From contig NW_026570285.1 in NCBI RefSeq assembly GCF_019649055.1, positions 186,001 through 250,000 of the forward strand: 64,000 nucleotides of DNA, given 5' to 3'. Shown here piece by piece: positions 46,498 to 59,223 of this stretch; position 1 is the first letter of the stretch, and the number at the start of each line of letters is the position of its first letter. The notes under the pieces were generated by a model. It saw only the letters and a program-made list of their open reading frames with translations. It was not told the origin of the DNA and searched no databases. The DNA comes from Paramacrobiotus metropolitanus (Eukaryota > Tardigrada > Eutardigrada > Parachela > Macrobiotidae). A program made the position numbers and the translations under genes.

Positions 46498-47679
46498 AGA
46501 TTTACCACGGTGAGAGTACCACATTTTCAACTACAGGCAGTGCAGCCGCGCAACTCGCAAGTAACGTTTCCCAATTTGACGGGCAGCTAAAATGCACCCG
46601 TTATTAAAGACTGGAGACGTTTCCTTCGTTAGCACGCTTAAAAGTATCAAATACTGTGCGCGTGCGCCAACGATGCAAGCATGATGCACCGGATAAACAG
46701 CGCTGGACAACACTTACATGAGCAAAAAACGAAAACCTACTCAGTACTCTTGGGTCTTCGGTTGCACAAAATCTGCGCGATGCAGTAAGCTTATATGCAC
46801 CTGTTGTATGCCAGTATGCCATAGTGTTTTGGACTGATAGATGGCGCGTAAGTCGAGACAAAAACCGATCCGGCTTAGCCGATTAAAAACAGACAAACAG
46901 GCTGAGACAGAGAGACAGAAAAAAATGATTGTTGAATGCAGTCAGTGCACACAGCGCAGCAAAAGCCATTGCGTTGGCGTTTTTCCAGTTAGATATTTTC
47001 CAGGATTTTCCAGTGATTCGGACAGTTTTGCAGCAGGGATGCACCGCTTTGGTAAGCAGTAGGCCAGAAGCAAAACATCATGCTGAGAGCAATATTATAC
47101 TCGCTCGATTTTCTTCGCCAGCGCTTTTCATTTGAAATCCGAAGTGGCAGCGCAGTTTCCGTACTCGGAACCGTGGATGGAGCCGGGAAAATTAAGGTAA
47201 ATACGTGTATTTTTGTTGTAATTAATTCTGCTCTCATTTTAAACCTGATGAGTGTTACTGGTTTGTGCTAATGAAGACATGTTTTACAAGCGAGTATTAC
47301 AAAAAAGACAGGAGTCATCAATGATTATTAAGTGCGCACGTATGGCCAGATTCTGTTACAAATTAACACAAGTTCTACTTATAGAATTAGAATTACAGTT
47401 TACTGCGATACATGATGGTTTAAAGTGCTAATAGTTGTGTCTGGTTGTACAGACTTCCGTCTTCCGCTAATATCTTCCGAATCGATGTATTACATAATAA
47501 TTTTATACTGCTTATTCGTACTATAGTATTAATGCCAGCAATAAATAACTTTATTTGCTCCTTACGCAGTTACGAACGCTTTATCACAAAAAGCGGGCAC
47601 ATTGTTGACCTCATAGCTATCTCATTTCCGCCAAAGGAAATGGCAGCCGGTCTATGCTTTTCGTCTCACCTTAATGCAG
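46498..47679. other. Spacer between F-box gene and broken sulfotransferase
   Basis: This should contain the F-box gene promoter. No TATA box is certain. The plus-strand stretch 47080-47195 (LYSLDFLRQRFSFEIRSG) followed by a GTAAAT could be an exon but has no partner. The first four exons of a sulfotransferase, expected here, are absent. Confidence 0.4.
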
Positions 47680-49254
47680 GATTTGAAAAATGTCGCTCAG
47701 AAAGTATCACGCTTCCTTGAGAAAGAGCTGGATGACGCTCAATCGCATCTAGACAAAATGGGACTGAGGGATTTTAAATAATTGCATAATCTGGTATATT
47801 TGTATATTTGTACTCACAAATATAGCAGTATGACCAACCTTATTCAGGCAATAAAGATGGAATATATTTTGGATGTACAGAAAAGGGAACACACGCGTGA
47901 ATATTAGCACTAATATTTTCTACACACACGGCGTAAACACACTCTCAGGATCCTGCTAGGACGATTTTGTTGCCCTAGATTTTTGTCGAATAACGTTACT
48001 TCCGAATCACAAACACTGACTATTCCGCTCACAAGCAAATATTTTCGGAGAAGGTATTCTGGAGAATACATGAAACATACCATTCTATAGAGAAAAATCG
48101 GCTCTATAAAGTATTATTTTTTATAACGGGGTAAGTATTTTCGTTTTTTTGCAATAACTATATAAATTTAGTATTGCAAAACGTTCCGTGACGTGTACCC
48201 GCGCACATCAATGATGCCGCCCATCGACGCAGCAGAGATACGGATCTTCGCTCAAATTTGAGCGCTGTCCTGCCTCCACCGCAGTTACTTTGGCGGCTTA
48301 AAAAAATTTTTTGTTCCTTCTCGTTTTGCATCCACATGGAATGCTGACGGGTTATAATATTGTTTACGTGCATTTGAGATGAAAGATCTTCAAATAGTAA
48401 TTTTGTGAGTCCGTGGAACCAGAAACGAAAATTGTGCTGGGAAAAGATGTTCAATGCTCAGAAGATACAGCAAGCTTGCTCACGCTGAATCCCGAGATGA
48501 TCTGGCAAACTGATAACCATGCGCTGCAGCATATCCGCGATCAGCGCTGGCGAAGATCGGTATCTTCACATGCGCGATGGGCGGCATTTTTGATGTGCGC
48601 GCGTACACGTCACGGAACGTTTTGCAATACTAAATTTACATAGTTATTACAAAAAAACGATAATACTTACTCCGTTGTAAAAAATAGTACTTTGTAGAGC
48701 CGATTTTTCTCTATAGAATGGTATGTTTCATGTATTCCCAAAAATACCTTCTCCGAAAATATTTGCTTGTCAGATAACTATTCCTAGTTGTCTTTACGAA
48801 GGTCACCGCAAACACATACCAATATCCGGATATTTAACACAAGTTTATTCAGTTCTTATTTCGCTAGCTTACATCTCCATCGACTGATTCTGCCTCCAGA
48901 ATCAGGTAAACTCACAGAGCGTCACAAACATGGAATTTCTCGTAGTAATTCACTTAACACAGGACAACCTGCACCGTCGTAAAGCCGCGTGCGGAAACTC
49001 ATACAGGTAAGCAAAACAATAGTTGTACCAAGGTTGTACTGTACATACATGCGCCATACATGTTGATGTCGCCGTGTATGAAAAAACTCAGGAACCATCA
49101 GCGTGTGTTGTGAGTAAGGCCTTCTAATGCTGGAATTGCCGTTCACTGGAAAAGCTATTTCACCGCGGAAGTCAGCCAGCAAGTGATTGAATGGATCGAC
49201 CGGGAACAGTGCCGTCCCCGGCAGGATTTGGACGAATTTCGCTTCCAATTTTAA
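47680..49254 (+). pseudogene. Broken sulfotransferase, exons 5 and 6 only
   Basis: 47680-47780 matches exon 5 of ST2: QDLKNVAQKVSRFLEKELDD, then a deletion of about 60 nt, then SHLDKMGLRDFK and a stop. 49133-49254 matches exon 6: HWKSYFTAEVSQQVIEWIDR ending FRFQF and a stop. The acceptor before exon 6 reads GCTG rather than CAG, and exons 1-4 are missing. A 740-bp inverted-repeat DNA element sits between the two exons. The closest paralogue is ST2, judging by the KELDD and MGLRDFK wording. Confidence 0.85.
48031..48770. mobile_element. Non-autonomous DNA transposon with long terminal inverted repeats
   Basis: The left end ACAAGCAAATATTTTCGGAG (48031) is the inverse of the right end at 48770, and pairing continues for about 250 bp on each side (for example AACGTTCCGTGACGTGTAC on both arms). 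The interior of about 200 bp has no transposase. ACTATTCC occurs on both sides (48019-48026 and 48777-48784), a possible 8-bp target duplication as made by hAT elements, though it is 4-6 bp away from the clearly paired ends. It lies inside the broken sulfotransferase. Confidence 0.85.
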
Positions 49255-50171
49255 ACCTCAATTCTGTGTCATCATTTTTGTTTTACCCTTTTTACAGTTG
49301 CGTGTTAAGATGCCCTGTAGTGTCTAGCCGTTAGAAGCTCCCTCTGTGGTAGCAATACGACCTAATCCGATTGATGATGTAATTGGAATGCCCATCGGGC
49401 AGTCGTCCGTATATAAGCGATCACTTGGCGAGTGGTCAGCGCATTTGGCACTGCCGTAATTCGGCGCTTTCTGATTTTTCTTTTTTCTGTGTTGTTTTGC
49501 CCTCGCGTTGTGTTCGGTCATTGAGAAATAAATAAACTTCCTTTCAGCTGTGAAGTTACACCGGAAACAATATGCGTTCTATGAGTGACTTTGATGCTAC
49601 GGATGCTACTCGATTTAGCAACTGTGATCACTGAGTAATTTATTGCACGTTTGAAATGTTTTTCTTCATAGTGTTGGATATTGGATTATTGATATTATCT
49701 AATGCTGCCATTTTTGAACTTCCTTTCATTTTGGTCATACATAGCTTGCGATAGCAGTTCTGCTCTTGTCTCAATTACTTTCGACCACACGGTATTCTAA
49801 CAGACAACAACGCGCCTCCTATTTCTTTCCCTTGTTAATCATAAAAGTCGGCATTTTTCATATGTCGCTTCGGACTTTCGACCCACGATCTGTGGAAGCT
49901 TCGGACGTAACCCACGATCGATGGAAGTCATAATTATTATTGCCGTCATATCTTTACACAGCCGTAACCGAAGAAAAAAATGTGTTTTTAAAAGGTTCTA
50001 TTATAGAATGACTTGCTTGATTATGCTGTTTGTAAATAAATCTCTTAGTTGTACAGTAATACAGTAAATGGCTACCGGCAGCTCGATTTTTGATACAAAA
50101 GTCTGAAATTTATGGACGACAGTGTTGTCATGACTCGGCAGGCCACCGTTATTGTCCGCGTGATTTAGGGA

Positions 50172-50227
50172 AAGTATGTCGACGCAAGAGCCATATTAAG
50201 ACGTATGGCTATTGCGTCGACATACTT
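50172..50227. other. Hairpin of pre-miRNA size
   Basis: AAGTATGTCGACGCAAGAGC plus CAT (50172-50194), a 10-base loop, then ATGGCTATTGCGTCGACATA plus CTT (50205-50227) form a 23-bp stem with a single mismatch. The arm length and loop suit a microRNA precursor, but the pairing is unusually perfect and no flanking lower stem is seen. A small inverted duplication is the alternative. Confidence 0.45.
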
Positions 50228-50718
50228 GCAGTAACGATACGGGTCAAGAACTCCCCACGAAACTACCTCCAGCTCTACTCTGCAGGGAGTCCTTAGTGTC
50301 GATAAGCGGCTAATGATCATGCGATCGTTAATTGTGATGACAATTTACTGAACCTGTCAATTGATCTCCCGCGTAATCGCTTTCGCGTGGCTAATTAATC
50401 GTGTAATGTGTGCACCAGCACCACAGGAGGCCCCGCATGCGGAAATGGCCAAGATTTTATGTGATTTCGTCGTTTACAAATGATTATCGGTAGTACTGCG
50501 TCATCAGATTTATTACGCCTTTCCACTACAACCGGCACAAAACTGCCGGTACCATCAGGAAGTAACCGGAGTATACCGTGTCGTCTGCAAATTATACACA
50601 GATAAATCAACGGGCATATGCCGAAAACGTATCACCAGAACATCATTTTTGTGATATTATCACTCCGGGCAATAACAAGAAAGTTGAAGAAACCAATGCG
50701 CAGCTTATTACGCACTGG

Positions 50719-50725
50719 TATAAAA
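50719..50725 (+). promoter_or_regulatory. TATA box of ST3
   Basis: TATAAAA about 150 bp before the ST3 start codon, in the same relative position as those of ST5 and ST6. Confidence 0.55.
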
Positions 50726-50869
50726 CCCAGGCCCGGTTTTGCATCACACCACAGTTATTAGCATCCAAAGTACAGATTTCAAAGTTTAACTCTTTGCATA
50801 CGACGCATCGGATACTCGGCACTCCGGTATTTCTCTACAATACCGTTTCCACGGGTCACCCTTCCCGCC

Positions 50870-52631
50870 ATGTCGCTTGCGAAAGTTCTGGAACAACCCG
50901 CTGTCATTCCTTGTACGCCACCCGTAACTCCCACTCCAACTCCTCCCGCCATATCTGCTTTCAAATACAAATTTGGCGATGAAGGATACTTGTAAGTGAC
51001 CCGCTCAGAAATCATCCAATCATCCATACGATATGACTTTAAAGTGCATAATCTGGTATACAGACTGGATTATCACGGTACCCGGGTCATGTATCCCATG
51101 TACGAAAGCCTGCCGGTTGTGGAGCGCTTTGAAGCGGACAAAAAGGACATCTGCATAGTGACCTTTCCTAAATCAGGTAAGTACGCGCTGGCTCTTACGC
51201 ATGAGCGATGTTTCGTTAGACAAGGCTGCAGTTTATACGCTCTTCCTTTCGATCGATGGCAGGGACGCATTTCATGGGAGCAATCGTCTGGATGATTCTG
51301 CATGACGGCGAACCTTCTTCACTGCTGGAGGGCGATGTGTTAGATGGAAAGGTCCCTTGGTTAGAGTACTCGATGCCGGGAATGAAAGCGAACATGCTGC
51401 CGGCTCATACAATGACCGGACAAGAAGGGCCACGTGTCTTCTTTACTCATTTGGGATACAATGCGCTGCCGGAGAGTATCAAAACCCAAGCCAAGGTAAA
51501 AAATTTTATAGCATTTGATAGTAACTACAGCTATTTAATTTTACCATATTTTTCGGATTTAAAGCCTCCTCTACCATATAAGCCTCCTCATTTTACAGTA
51601 TTCCTCCTTTTTTTAAATGCTCCATGATTTACGTACGCCTCTCCTACTATCGATAAAAAATTAAAATCCCCGGGCTTCTAATTCGAAAAGCACCATGACT
51701 CATCAGTGACATACAATGACATGGCCGCATTCAGTACAGCGAGCCCTAAATAATATGACAGTGCATAAATAAAAATTGCATAGTGTATCCAAGTAGATTA
51801 TTCTTGACGTAATTTATTACATTTGTTTTTCCGAAACGCAATAAATCTACCGCTCATATAGTATCAATTTCTTTCTAATAGGTGATTTATGTTGCTCGCA
51901 ATCCAAAGGATGTCATCGTCTCTGCGAACTATTTCTTCCGGGCGTTGACCTTCACCGGGTGTAGCCATACCATGGAGGAGACTATCCAGTCTTTCAAGAA
52001 CAACACCTGTGTTTATGCGCCCTACTTCGATCATGTCGCCGGTTACCGACGAAAGGTGTCCGACATGACCAATTTATTTTTTGCCACTTACGAAGAGATG
52101 GTGCAGGTAAGAGAGCTACGCAAATTACCTGCATTTAATTCTAAGGTTGTGTGTCGTATATTCTCTCCCTTTATTTTAATATATTTTAATATGAAACACA
52201 ATAATTCGGAACCCTCGTTTTCTTCGGTCTCTCCTGATATACTGAATTGTTCTGCAGAATTTAGAGAATGCTGTAAAAGGAGTAGCTGGTTTCTTGGGAA
52301 AGCAGCTGACTGACGCACAGATAGCCAATATTGTGCGATACTGCTCGCATGCCGAAATGAAAGTCAACGGTGTGACCAGTCATATCCATCTGCACAAACT
52401 GGGCCTGATGGATTTCAACATTGCCCCTTTTATGCGGAAAGGTAACCCGTTGAGTGCACTGCGAAATAATGAGCCCAGGAAACTTTCAACCTATCCGTCG
52501 TAGGTATCATTGGGGATTGGAAAGAACACTTCAGCCCGGAGTTAAACCGCCAGGTGGATGAATGGATTGAGCAGGAAGAGGACCGGGTCCAGCACGACCT
52601 CAAGGGATTCCGTTTCCAGTACGAGGCATAA
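50870..52631 (+). CDS. Cytosolic sulfotransferase ST3
   Basis: Six exons: 50870-50991, 51064-51176, 51263-51495, 51882-52106, 52258-52441, 52504-52631 (334 residues, in frame). The N terminus is a Pro/Thr-rich leader (PVTPTPTPPAISAF) before KYKFGDEGYL. The PAPS loop is the canonical TFPKSGTHFM, the catalytic His is in FFTHLGYNALPESI, the 3'-phosphate loop is VARNPKDVIVSANYFFRA and the C-terminal signature is MRKGIIGDWKEHFSPE. The best-preserved active site of the cluster. Same phase-1 intron inside the PAPS loop. A TATA box is at 50719. Substrate unknown; these enzymes usually act on phenols, steroids or amines. Confidence 0.94.
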
Positions 52632-54049
52632 AGTATCGGTCATGATGAGTTTTTGCTTTGCTGCATATACTGGATGCTTCTCAATACCGCCTTTCACTCT
52701 GCAATGCGCAGATAACGCTGTACAGCTCCTATATATCACTGTTATCAATACGTATTCAAATACTAAAAATCCGTGAAATTTTACTGTGAAACTGTTCGCC
52801 TGTGTACATACTACATGCCTGTGAATAAATTCAACCAAATCATACAAAATTTCTTCCGGATGACCGAACTTGTACATACAAGATATACATATATAAATTT
52901 TAACGATAAAATATGCATGTATATAGGGGGCAAAAGTAAACGTGTTCCACCGTTCCCCTGTACTGCTGCCGTCACCCGGCTGGAGTTTGACGTTGTGGCT
53001 GAACATGGCGCTTATGTACCGCGCCAGATTTAACCATATATGTTGCCGTAACGCCACACTCCAGGCGGGTCACTTCCTTATTAACTGGTTTGCATGGTGC
53101 AGATAACGTCCAGGAGATTAAACATTTCGAGATTTGTACCTATTTGTTTTTGTAGTCCAACGCTTTATTTGTTTTTCGCTCCCTTTTCGATCAGTTTTAG
53201 CACTTTTCTGAAGGTCAAATTTTTTGCAAACAATATCACTCGATAATGTGTGAGACTGTGGCACTGGATACAGATAGCCATACAGAACAACCCGGAAATG
53301 TCGACTTTATTGGCGATATTGTCGCCAGATCTACAACAACCAAACCAAAACAAGTGGATTCTGCAGCCATCTTAGCCGTGCTGCAGATCCGTCAAAAAGC
53401 ATGAAAATTCGAGAATGGGAGATCTTCCAGAAGCTGGAAAGCAGAACAGCCAACAGGTAGTCATGAGGGCGTTCGTTTTGGCCGGTTACAACAGTTTTTG
53501 TTGTGCTTTCAATAAAACAATTATTGCTTCCTAGAGCAACACGCAAAAATTAAACGAAACGCTATCCGTAAATTATGATAATTTTATTGACCAATACATG
53601 TGTAGTGAGGTTGGCGAAGTTGGATATATTTTTAGTTTCCTTATTGAAAATTTAACGCATTCATTTTCATCTGTAATGCCAATTAATCATTGGACTTTCT
53701 ACCGAATTTCATTCCTTGTATTTTACTATTATTTTCTGTGCGATGGAGAAAAATATGTGCGACTTTATTTAGTAAGTAATATAAAATAAGTAATATAAAA
53801 TAAAAATAAAATAATAAATAAATATAAAAAAATATAAAATAAGTAATATAAAAATGTAAGTGTTGCATTTCTTCACAATATTCAAGCCAACGTCGCTTAT
53901 ACTTCCAATAATAATAATATCAATTTCGATAACAGTTTAACGCTAACGCACTCCATATACGCAAGCATTACAATACTTAACATTTGTGCAAGACGAATCA
54001 AGTAAAGTTATAGACAAACATCGAATTCGAAGCATCCAAGCGAAGCTCT
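52632..54049. other. Spacer between the convergent ST3 and ST4 genes
   Basis: No gene seen. Only short open frames without motifs. 53765-53860 is an AT-only low-complexity stretch. Confidence 0.5.
53765..53860. repeat. AT-rich low-complexity array
   Basis: Repeated AATATAAAATAAGT and AATAAATATAAAA units over about 95 bp with almost no G or C. Confidence 0.85.
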
Positions 54050-56678
54050 TTAAGCCGCGATATTGTATGTTTCGTACTGGAAATGAAATCCCTTCAGTTC
54101 GTTGTGAAGACGTTGCTGTTCCTGCTCAATCCATTTATCCACTTGGCGATTGAGTTCCGGGCTGAAGTGGTTCTTCCAGTCACCAATGATTCCTAAAAGT
54201 GTTGAAATCTTTAAGTTCCTCATATCACATCATATTTTACTCGCAGGTTTTCGTTACCTTTCCGCATGAATGGTGACACGTTAAAATCCATCAAGCCCAA
54301 TTGGTGCAGATGGGCCAGATTGGTTGTATGGTTGTTTTGCATTTGCTCACGCGAACAACATCGCATAATGTTAGATATCTGCATGTTATCCAGTTCTTTC
54401 CCAAGGAAACGCGCAACTCTCTTTATAATGTTTTCCACATCCTGGAATAAATTCAGCATAAATAACACCAAACAAATGGAAGACAGGAGTGTACGTATCA
54501 AATTCGGATAAGAGCTATCGTGCATAATAATGCAGGTATCATAATTTATCGCATGTACGGTATATATCTGTACTTCTACACTAACTGTACATGCTGCCGT
54601 ATTTAATGATTAGCGCAGCGTCCTCACCTGCACCATTTCTTCGTAAGTGATGAAAAACAAATTGGCCATATCGCTCACGTGTCGTCGGTATCCGGCGACG
54701 TGGTCGAAGTACGGACCAAAGGCGCAGACGTTATTCATAAACGACTGGAAGGTCTCCTGCACTGTACCCGTGAACTGTTTAAATTTCAACGCCCGGAAGA
54801 AATAATTCGTGGAGACGATGACATCTTTTGGATTGCGCGCGATATAGATTACCTGTTGGAAAAAACTCAGTGTGATAAACTAGCCTTTTATCTCTACGTA
54901 CATCACAAAATATTCAACACGTGCGTTTCTAGCCGCATTTTAATGCTTAAATTATAATTGGAAAAATGCTTAGTGCAACTGAAAAATGTACAGAGCTTTC
55001 ACCAAATCGCCTTGGTATGATATTAAGCGATATACTGCTTTCGGGTAAATCTATTCAAATGTCTCGTTGGCGATTTAGTCACAACCGCGTACAGTTAGTA
55101 GAGCTACTTACCTTGGCATGGGTTTTGATACTTTCCGGTAGCGCATTATATCCTAAATGAGTGTAGAAGACACGCGGTCCCGCTTGCTTGTTCAGCGTAT
55201 TAGCCGGCAACATGTTGGGTGGCATTCCCGGCAGCGCATACTCCAGATGAGGCACCTTTGCGGTTAAAACATCCCCTCCAGAAGCGAAGCAGGATCACCG
55301 TCATGCAGAATCATCCAAACGATCGCTGCCATCAAATTCGTCCCTACCATCAACAAAACCCGCGCGTACATTAACGGGATATACTTGTTTGAAACATGCC
55401 AATATTTATGGCTACTTTGAAAATTTTTTCTGTGCCTTGCTTTGGTCCGTTTTAGAAGTGTATAGGCTCATTAGAAAGCTCAAAAATCGCGCTTTTTAAC
55501 AGATAGATTTTCAAGAGCAGCGCTAAAAGCACAAATGTTAGAAAAATTTTTATGTTGCGTTTGCCTTTAAAAAATCCCATCCAAGCAGTAAATGGAACAT
55601 CTTCAGGTTTGATGTTTTCAGTTGAAACATAAAATTATTTTACCTACTGGGTTTATTTGAAAACAACTTTGAATGAAAAGCTAAAAAGATGTGAATTTTT
55701 AAACATAGAACTAATTGTTCTTACCGATAAAACCACTGAGCGCTGGAGTTCGAAAGATTCTATCGCAAAACCAAGAAAACCCAGTATGTAGAATAATTTT
55801 CTGTTTCCAATGGTACCAAGAACATCCAATTCCATTGCGGCAATGGAATACAAAACGCGTAGAACTGTCCAAATATTATTCCTAGTAAATTAGGGTCTTC
55901 GTGTTTCGAAAATGGTCCGCTGCATCGGTGACGAGTTTGAGGAGACAACCACGCTACCTGCAGGCTGCGCATGGCGTTCATGAAATCGCAGCCTGCGCAC
56001 GGTCATAGCGCTACGCAGACACGCAGCCCTCGTGCGGTTGGGTACACTTTGATTCGAAATGTGGTGGCAGCTACGTGAATCGAACCGTGCTGCTGCACCC
56101 GTGCGTCATTTTAGACCCCCGGTACTTTTTGGTTTTAGACAGATTTCTGTTTCTTTTCAGTTTCTATGCTTTTCAAAAGATCTCTCATTTTAAAGAGCAT
56201 TTTTTTCTATTCTATAAAATGTAGTTACTGTAACTTCTCTAGGAAAGAAGCAAAACAAATAGATCGCCTTAAGCAAGCAACACAAAAAGTCCTCTTCGGA
56301 TAAAATCTCATATCCACTGATGGTAGCAGCCTCCTAGGAGGTATATATGTCGAATGCGCTTACCGGATTTCGGGAAGGAGGCTATGCAGATGTCCTTATC
56401 GTTTGCTTGGAAGCGCTCCACAACCGGCAGGCTTTCGTACATGGGATAACACACTTTGGTACCGTGATAATCCAGTCTGTGAATAATTTTGTACGCTTTG
56501 TGTGGTAACGTTTAAATGATCTGGTAGTTTCTCAATTCGGTACCACTTACAGGTACCCTTCATCGCCAAATTTGTACTTAAAAGCGGCTGTCGCTGCAGC
56601 AGTCGCGGCGGCGTTGATAGTAGCGGTTGTTGTACAGGGAATTTCAGCTGATTGTCCCACAAATTCCGTATGCGCCAT
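54050..56678 (-). pseudogene. Cytosolic sulfotransferase ST4, frameshifted in exon 3
   Basis: Six exons on the minus strand: 56678-56551, 56476-56364, 55343-55112, 54852-54628, 54441-54258, 54192-54050. All splice sites and phases match the paralogues. Motifs: SFPKSGTNLM, FYTHLGYNALPESI, IARNPKDVIVSTNYFFRA, MRKGIIGDWKNHFSPE. Exon 3 is 232 nt instead of 233: near 55273-55277 one base is missing (CTGGAGGGGATGTTTTAA), giving an immediate stop after LLEG. Everything else is open, so this is either a very recent pseudogene or a base error. The only full copy on the opposite strand; its 5' leader still resembles those of ST5 and ST6 (CAAGTGACCGCTTTAACATG). Intron 2 is 1020 bp and contains a possible MITE near 55900-56120. 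Confidence 0.88.
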
Positions 56679-58426
56679 GTTAAAGCGGTCACTTGGGGAA
56701 GAAATATCGGAAAAGAATACCTGAGAGCAGGGCAGCGGAAAAGAGTTTGACGTTACCGTTATATTTTGTCACAAATTATTTCAAAATTTAATTGTGGCTT
56801 TATGCAAAACATGATGCGGTTTTTATAGCGATGCGCGGTAAACCGCATATTATGTCTTGTTATTGCCTTCTTGTTATTACCTATCGTACAAATAGTGTGC
56901 TGGAAAAGCGCTTCCATTGTGATATGCTTGTTAATATGCGGCTGATTTCCAGATACGCACCTGGCTCAGCCGGCAAGTGCGGTTGTAACTGGAAAACCGC
57001 AACAACTTTACTGACGTATTGGCCTGGTTAATAATTACTTTGCAAAATTGTTCTGATAGTGTAATCTTTCATTTCTGCGTGATGTGTTTATTGCGGTGCT
57101 GGTGCATACATATTGCCGAGCATCATTTGTGATGAGTTTAATTGATGAACGAGCAAGATAACGTTCATAATATTAATCTGTGAATAACTGGAAGAGATGG
57201 TGATTATGAAGTACAGAATACTGATGGATTATGGTCTGTCAGCTGTCTGATTGCGCATTCACCGTTATTTCAATCATGGTCAGAATCAAGTGACCAGTTT
57301 AAGGAATACACTGTGGTCGCATAGTCGGTATATGCTGTAACATTAGACAGTGTAAGTAGAGTCTGTTGCTTGGAAAGAAAGCTTTTTGTTCTCGCAGATA
57401 AAAAAAAATACCTAAATACAGTTTGAACTGAGCCTTTTGGACAACAACCGATGTGGCACACATTTTGGGCTGAATCATCACCAAAATTTGCAGAACGCAT
57501 TCGAGCTAGTTTGTCATTGTACTGAAACGTTCATGGTCACACTCTGCCTAAAAGCCGATTTTATAAGAAACTTTGTAGCAACTGTCCACACTTGATTCAA
57601 TAACCCTCTGCACCTTGAATATGCGTCCTACCTAGGAGTTTTGACGGCGATAACGATTTTGGCTGTTTTTTTAACGTTTAAATTTCTATCATTTTAAGTA
57701 GTATTACGCGAATGCACTTTTGTTACATTGATGGCCTTTGCCCAATAAAAGAAAGTAACCCTCTGTGCATATGGAAAATTCTTACTAACTTAATTACGGA
57801 AAATTCACACGAATTACTTAATTACGGAAAATTCACACGAATGAACACGCTCCAAAGACGCTTGGATCGCTACTGAAGTATTCACAATCAGTAAACAGCG
57901 CAAAACAACCGTGAAAAAACACCGGTCACACAAATCGTTAATTTTTGTATAACAGAAGGATTACGGCGTAAGCAAACTGCAGGATGTCAAAACGGACAGG
58001 AGCTACGCATACTGGGATTTTACTCTACTGGTAATAATATTGCTTCCGCCGGTTTATTCTGTCCCGGTGCTGTTAAATTCCAGTGCTTAATTAGTAGAGC
58101 GCAGGTTCACCGTTGTCTCTCCATGTTCGTTCCCAATATTTCACGACCATCAGCGTGTAACTGTCCTACATGCAGTGCGCTGCATCAGCATAACCGGTGC
58201 TCCATTATTTTCCAGAATTAATGAGCGTGATTATTAGGAGCTGTGCAAGCTCTTTTGACGCTGCCAGTACACGCCACATTAATTTTTCTGTAGTCAGGTG
58301 ACTTTTTGTGCAAAAACTGACCCCCGGGCCCTCGATCGAGTGTACCAGCTATGTTAACTGGATGAACCATGGACCTGATTCGGCATTTTCCAATAGTACT
58401 ATGCCAACAGTACTACGTAGTACTGG

Positions 58427-58560
58427 CAATCCGATTATACACTCATTATCTTGCGAACCAGTTAAATGCAGTATACTAAATGCTGCATGCCACCGTGCAC
58501 CGACCGGCACCGCATTAAACACCGCTCGCGGAAATTGATAATTACCCTACCGGAACCAAT
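58427..58560 (+). repeat. Upstream block shared by ST5 and ST6
   Basis: CAATCCGATTATACA, ATCTTGCGAACCAGTTAA and CGGCACCGCATTAAAC appear in the same order here and at 61650-61740 upstream of ST6. A diverged partial copy occurs at 58740-58850, and part of it is upstream of ST3 at 50411. It may be a remnant of the gene duplication or a conserved control block. Confidence 0.6.
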
Positions 58561-59080
58561 TTGGCAAACAAACTGACCACTTGATTGTTGTAATATGATG
58601 GCATACCGGTAGATGCACAAGCAGACCGTAATACAGTCAGTACTGCCAATCCAAAAACAGTAAATAACAGAACCGTACTTAGTGTTCTTGGCAAATCCCC
58701 ATCTCTTCCAATTGTACATACGTAGGTTATGCACCTTATCTTGCTCGTTAATCAGTTAAGTTCAACGCAAATTATTATTAGCGTGCACCAGCACCACAAT
58801 GAGCGCCGTACACGGAAACGGATGATTACATTGTCAGATATATTTTGCAAAATAATTACATCCAGGCCCCTACGTCATTAAAATTATTGCGGTTTTCCGA
58901 CTGTCACCGCAAAATTATTGCGGCTTTCCATTTACCACCACAAATGACGGCTTACCCAGGTGCGCGTAGAAAATCATGCGCACATAAACAAGCATATTTT
59001 AATGACAGCGTTTTTCTACCGCACTATTTTTACGATATTTGTACCCGAGGCATAAACAAAAAAATATGCGGCAAAATGTA

Positions 59081-59087
59081 TATAAAA
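59081..59087 (+). promoter_or_regulatory. TATA box of ST5
   Basis: TATAAAA about 140 bp before the start codon. Downstream the leader GACAAAGGACACCGGC is shared with ST6. Confidence 0.6.
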
Positions 59088-59223
59088 CCAGTATCAAATT
59101 CTGCATGTAATCACAATCAAATTTTAGAAATAGTTTCTGACAAAGGACACCGGCTACGTTACCAATTTTGCGCTATCTAAGGTATTCTTTCGCGATACCA
59201 CTTCCGTGAGCGACCGTATTAAC

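Larger units (their letters stand above)
49255..50869. other. Intergenic and ST3 upstream region
   Basis: 49322-50080 shows nothing definite apart from a short imperfect repeat of CCCACGATCKRTGGAAG at 49880-49930. A miRNA-like hairpin lies at 50172-50227. From about 50410 the sequence resembles the ST5 upstream region (GTGCACCAGCACCACA), and a TATA box lies at 50719. Confidence 0.5.
56679..59223. other. Shared upstream region of the divergent ST4 and ST5
   Basis: No coding gene seen. 57788-57840 is a two-copy tandem repeat of ACTTAATTACGGAAAATTCA plus CACGA with period 28. 58427-58560 and a weaker copy near 58740-58850 resemble sequence upstream of ST6. An ST5 TATA box is at 59081. Confidence 0.5.

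Noticed and set aside
47080-47200. Plus-strand exon candidate LYSLDFLRQRFSFEIRSG with a GTAAAT donor
   Set aside because: No acceptor-linked partner exon and no resemblance to sulfotransferase exons 1-4.
56060-56110. GGTTCGATTC on the minus strand as a tRNA T-loop
   Set aside because: Flanking bases do not form a T stem and no anticodon or acceptor arm is found. More likely MITE sequence.
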